Part shown: positions 6,313 to 7,004 of the stretch, in pieces
Layout: each line of letters starts with the position of its first letter
Numbering within the stretch: the stretch's first letter is position 1
Assembly: GCA_041493035.1 (NCBI GenBank)
Contig: JBGPYB010000203.1
Coordinates: forward strand, 1 to 7,004
DNA: 7,004 nucleotides
Reading direction: 5' to 3'
From: JBGPYB01 sp041493035
GTDB lineage: Bacteria > Acidobacteriota > Vicinamibacteria > Fen-336
Position numbers and translations under genes: made by a program
Notes under the pieces: model-generated
Databases searched by the model: none
What the model was told of the DNA's origin: nothing
The model's input: the letters and a program-made list of their open reading frames with translations, nothing else

Positions 6313-6342
6313 AAAAAAGCCTCGACGCCGGAGCATCGAGGC
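6311..6342 (-). terminator. Intrinsic terminator of the rRNA operon
   Basis: In the RNA a 10-bp stem (6319-6328 with 6333-6342, including one G-U pair) closes on a C(UCCG)G loop of the very stable UNCG class and is followed by eight U (6311-6318). Pairing of AAG before the stem with the first U residues can extend it to about 13 bp. It lies 18 nt beyond the 3' end of 5S rRNA. A second T run (6356-6361) directly follows the 5S terminal helix and may add a pause. Confidence 0.93.
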
Positions 6343-6360
6343 CTTCGAAAGGAAGAAAAA

Positions 6361-6480
6361 ATCCCGGCAACGTCCTACTCTCCCACCAGGCTACCCTGGC
6401 AGTACCATCGGCGCTGGAGGGCTTAACGGCCGTGTTCGGAATGGGAACGGGTGTGACCCCTCCGCCATGGTCACCGGGAT
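6361..6480 (-). rRNA. rrf: 5S ribosomal RNA
   Basis: A complete 5S rRNA of about 120 nt, recognised from the sense-strand segments GGAGGGGTCACACCCGTTCC, CCGAACACGGCCGTTAAGC, CGATGGTACTGC and GGGAGAGTAGG. The two ends pair as helix I: ATCCCGG at the 5' end (6474-6480) with CCGGGAT at the 3' end (6361-6367), which sets the boundaries within one or two bases. It is transcribed after 23S rRNA with a 110-nt spacer and is followed by the operon terminator. No substitutions suggesting a pseudogene were seen. Confidence 0.96.
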
Positions 6481-6485
6481 GAATT

Positions 6486-6494
6486 TGTCAAAGA
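6486..6494 (-). promoter_or_regulatory. boxA-like antitermination motif just before 5S rRNA
   Basis: The sense strand reads TCTTTGACA, which differs by one base from the core TCTTTAACA of the bacterial rrn boxA (TGCTCTTTAACA). boxA is the RNA element bound by NusB-NusE. It ends 5 nt before the 5S gene. Its usual places are the rrn leader and the 16S-23S spacer; here it is in the 23S-5S spacer. One short motif can occur by chance, so the call is moderate. Confidence 0.4.
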
Positions 6495-6552
6495 TACCGG
6501 GCTGCCAACCGAAGATCCTCAAGAGCGTCGCTGTAGAGCAGCCAGATCGACC

Positions 6553-6568
6553 GCGGCCAACGGGCCGC
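6553..6568 (-). other. Hairpin in the 23S-5S spacer
   Basis: GCGGCC and GGCCGC pair perfectly over 6 bp around a four-base CGTT loop, about 24 nt past the end of 23S rRNA. No U tract follows, so it is not a terminator. It probably shapes the spacer for rRNA processing. A second, longer-range pairing (GGCTGC with GCAGCC, 7 bp counting one G-U) is possible further along the spacer. Confidence 0.5.
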
Positions 6569-6590
6569 TGTTTCAAACACTATAAACGTT

Positions 6591-7004
<414 letters not shown>

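Noticed and set aside
6254..6370. 39-codon N-terminal extension of YebC
   Set aside because: It would read through the rRNA terminator hairpin, and the family N-terminus MSGHSKW with a strong ribosome site fixes the start at 6253.
6486..6491. TTGACA-like -35 promoter element upstream of 5S
   Set aside because: The TTGACA sits about 6-11 nt before the 5S gene, leaving no room for a -10 and start site ahead of 5S. A boxA reading fits better.

Overview
The window is a compact housekeeping stretch from a GC-rich Gram-negative-type bacterium. Almost everything is encoded on the minus strand and reads from right to left. The exception is the 3' end of serS at the far left, which reads rightward and converges on the rest. 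GC richness (by eye), frequent GTG/TTG starts, 23S/5S sequences that are clearly bacterial but not enterobacterial, and a Hanks-type kinase carrying PEGA and TonB-C domains suggest an Acidobacteriota-, Myxococcota- or related deltaproteobacterial-like lineage. That placement is an inference and is weak at phylum level.

In the direction of transcription (right to left), the window opens with the 3' ~413 nt of a 23S rRNA gene. A ~110-nt spacer follows, with a hairpin and a boxA-like motif. A complete 5S rRNA comes next, then a strong intrinsic terminator with a UNCG-type loop. A candidate promoter begins immediately after the terminator and drives yebC. Behind yebC lie ruvC, ruvA, ruvB, queA and a serine/threonine kinase, with gaps of 20, -4 (overlap), 10, 39 and 13 bp. 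This spacing suggests a single transcription unit of six genes. The kinase stops 10 bp from the stop codon of serS.

Functionally, YebC (TACO1 family) is a ribosome-associated translation/regulatory factor. RuvA, RuvB and RuvC form the Holliday-junction branch migration and resolution machinery. QueA makes the epoxyqueuosine precursor on tRNA. The kinase is a membrane-spanning Hanks-type enzyme whose extracytoplasmic part combines a PEGA domain with a TonB-like C-terminal domain. It is the least routine gene in the window.

I found no mobile element, CRISPR array, phage gene, toxin-antitoxin pair or tRNA, and no gene-free stretch over 300 bp. No convincing undescribed system is visible. The best leads are the kinase architecture, the boxA-like element in front of 5S, the terminator-promoter junction, and a possible link between YebC and the polyproline-rich kinase of the same operon.
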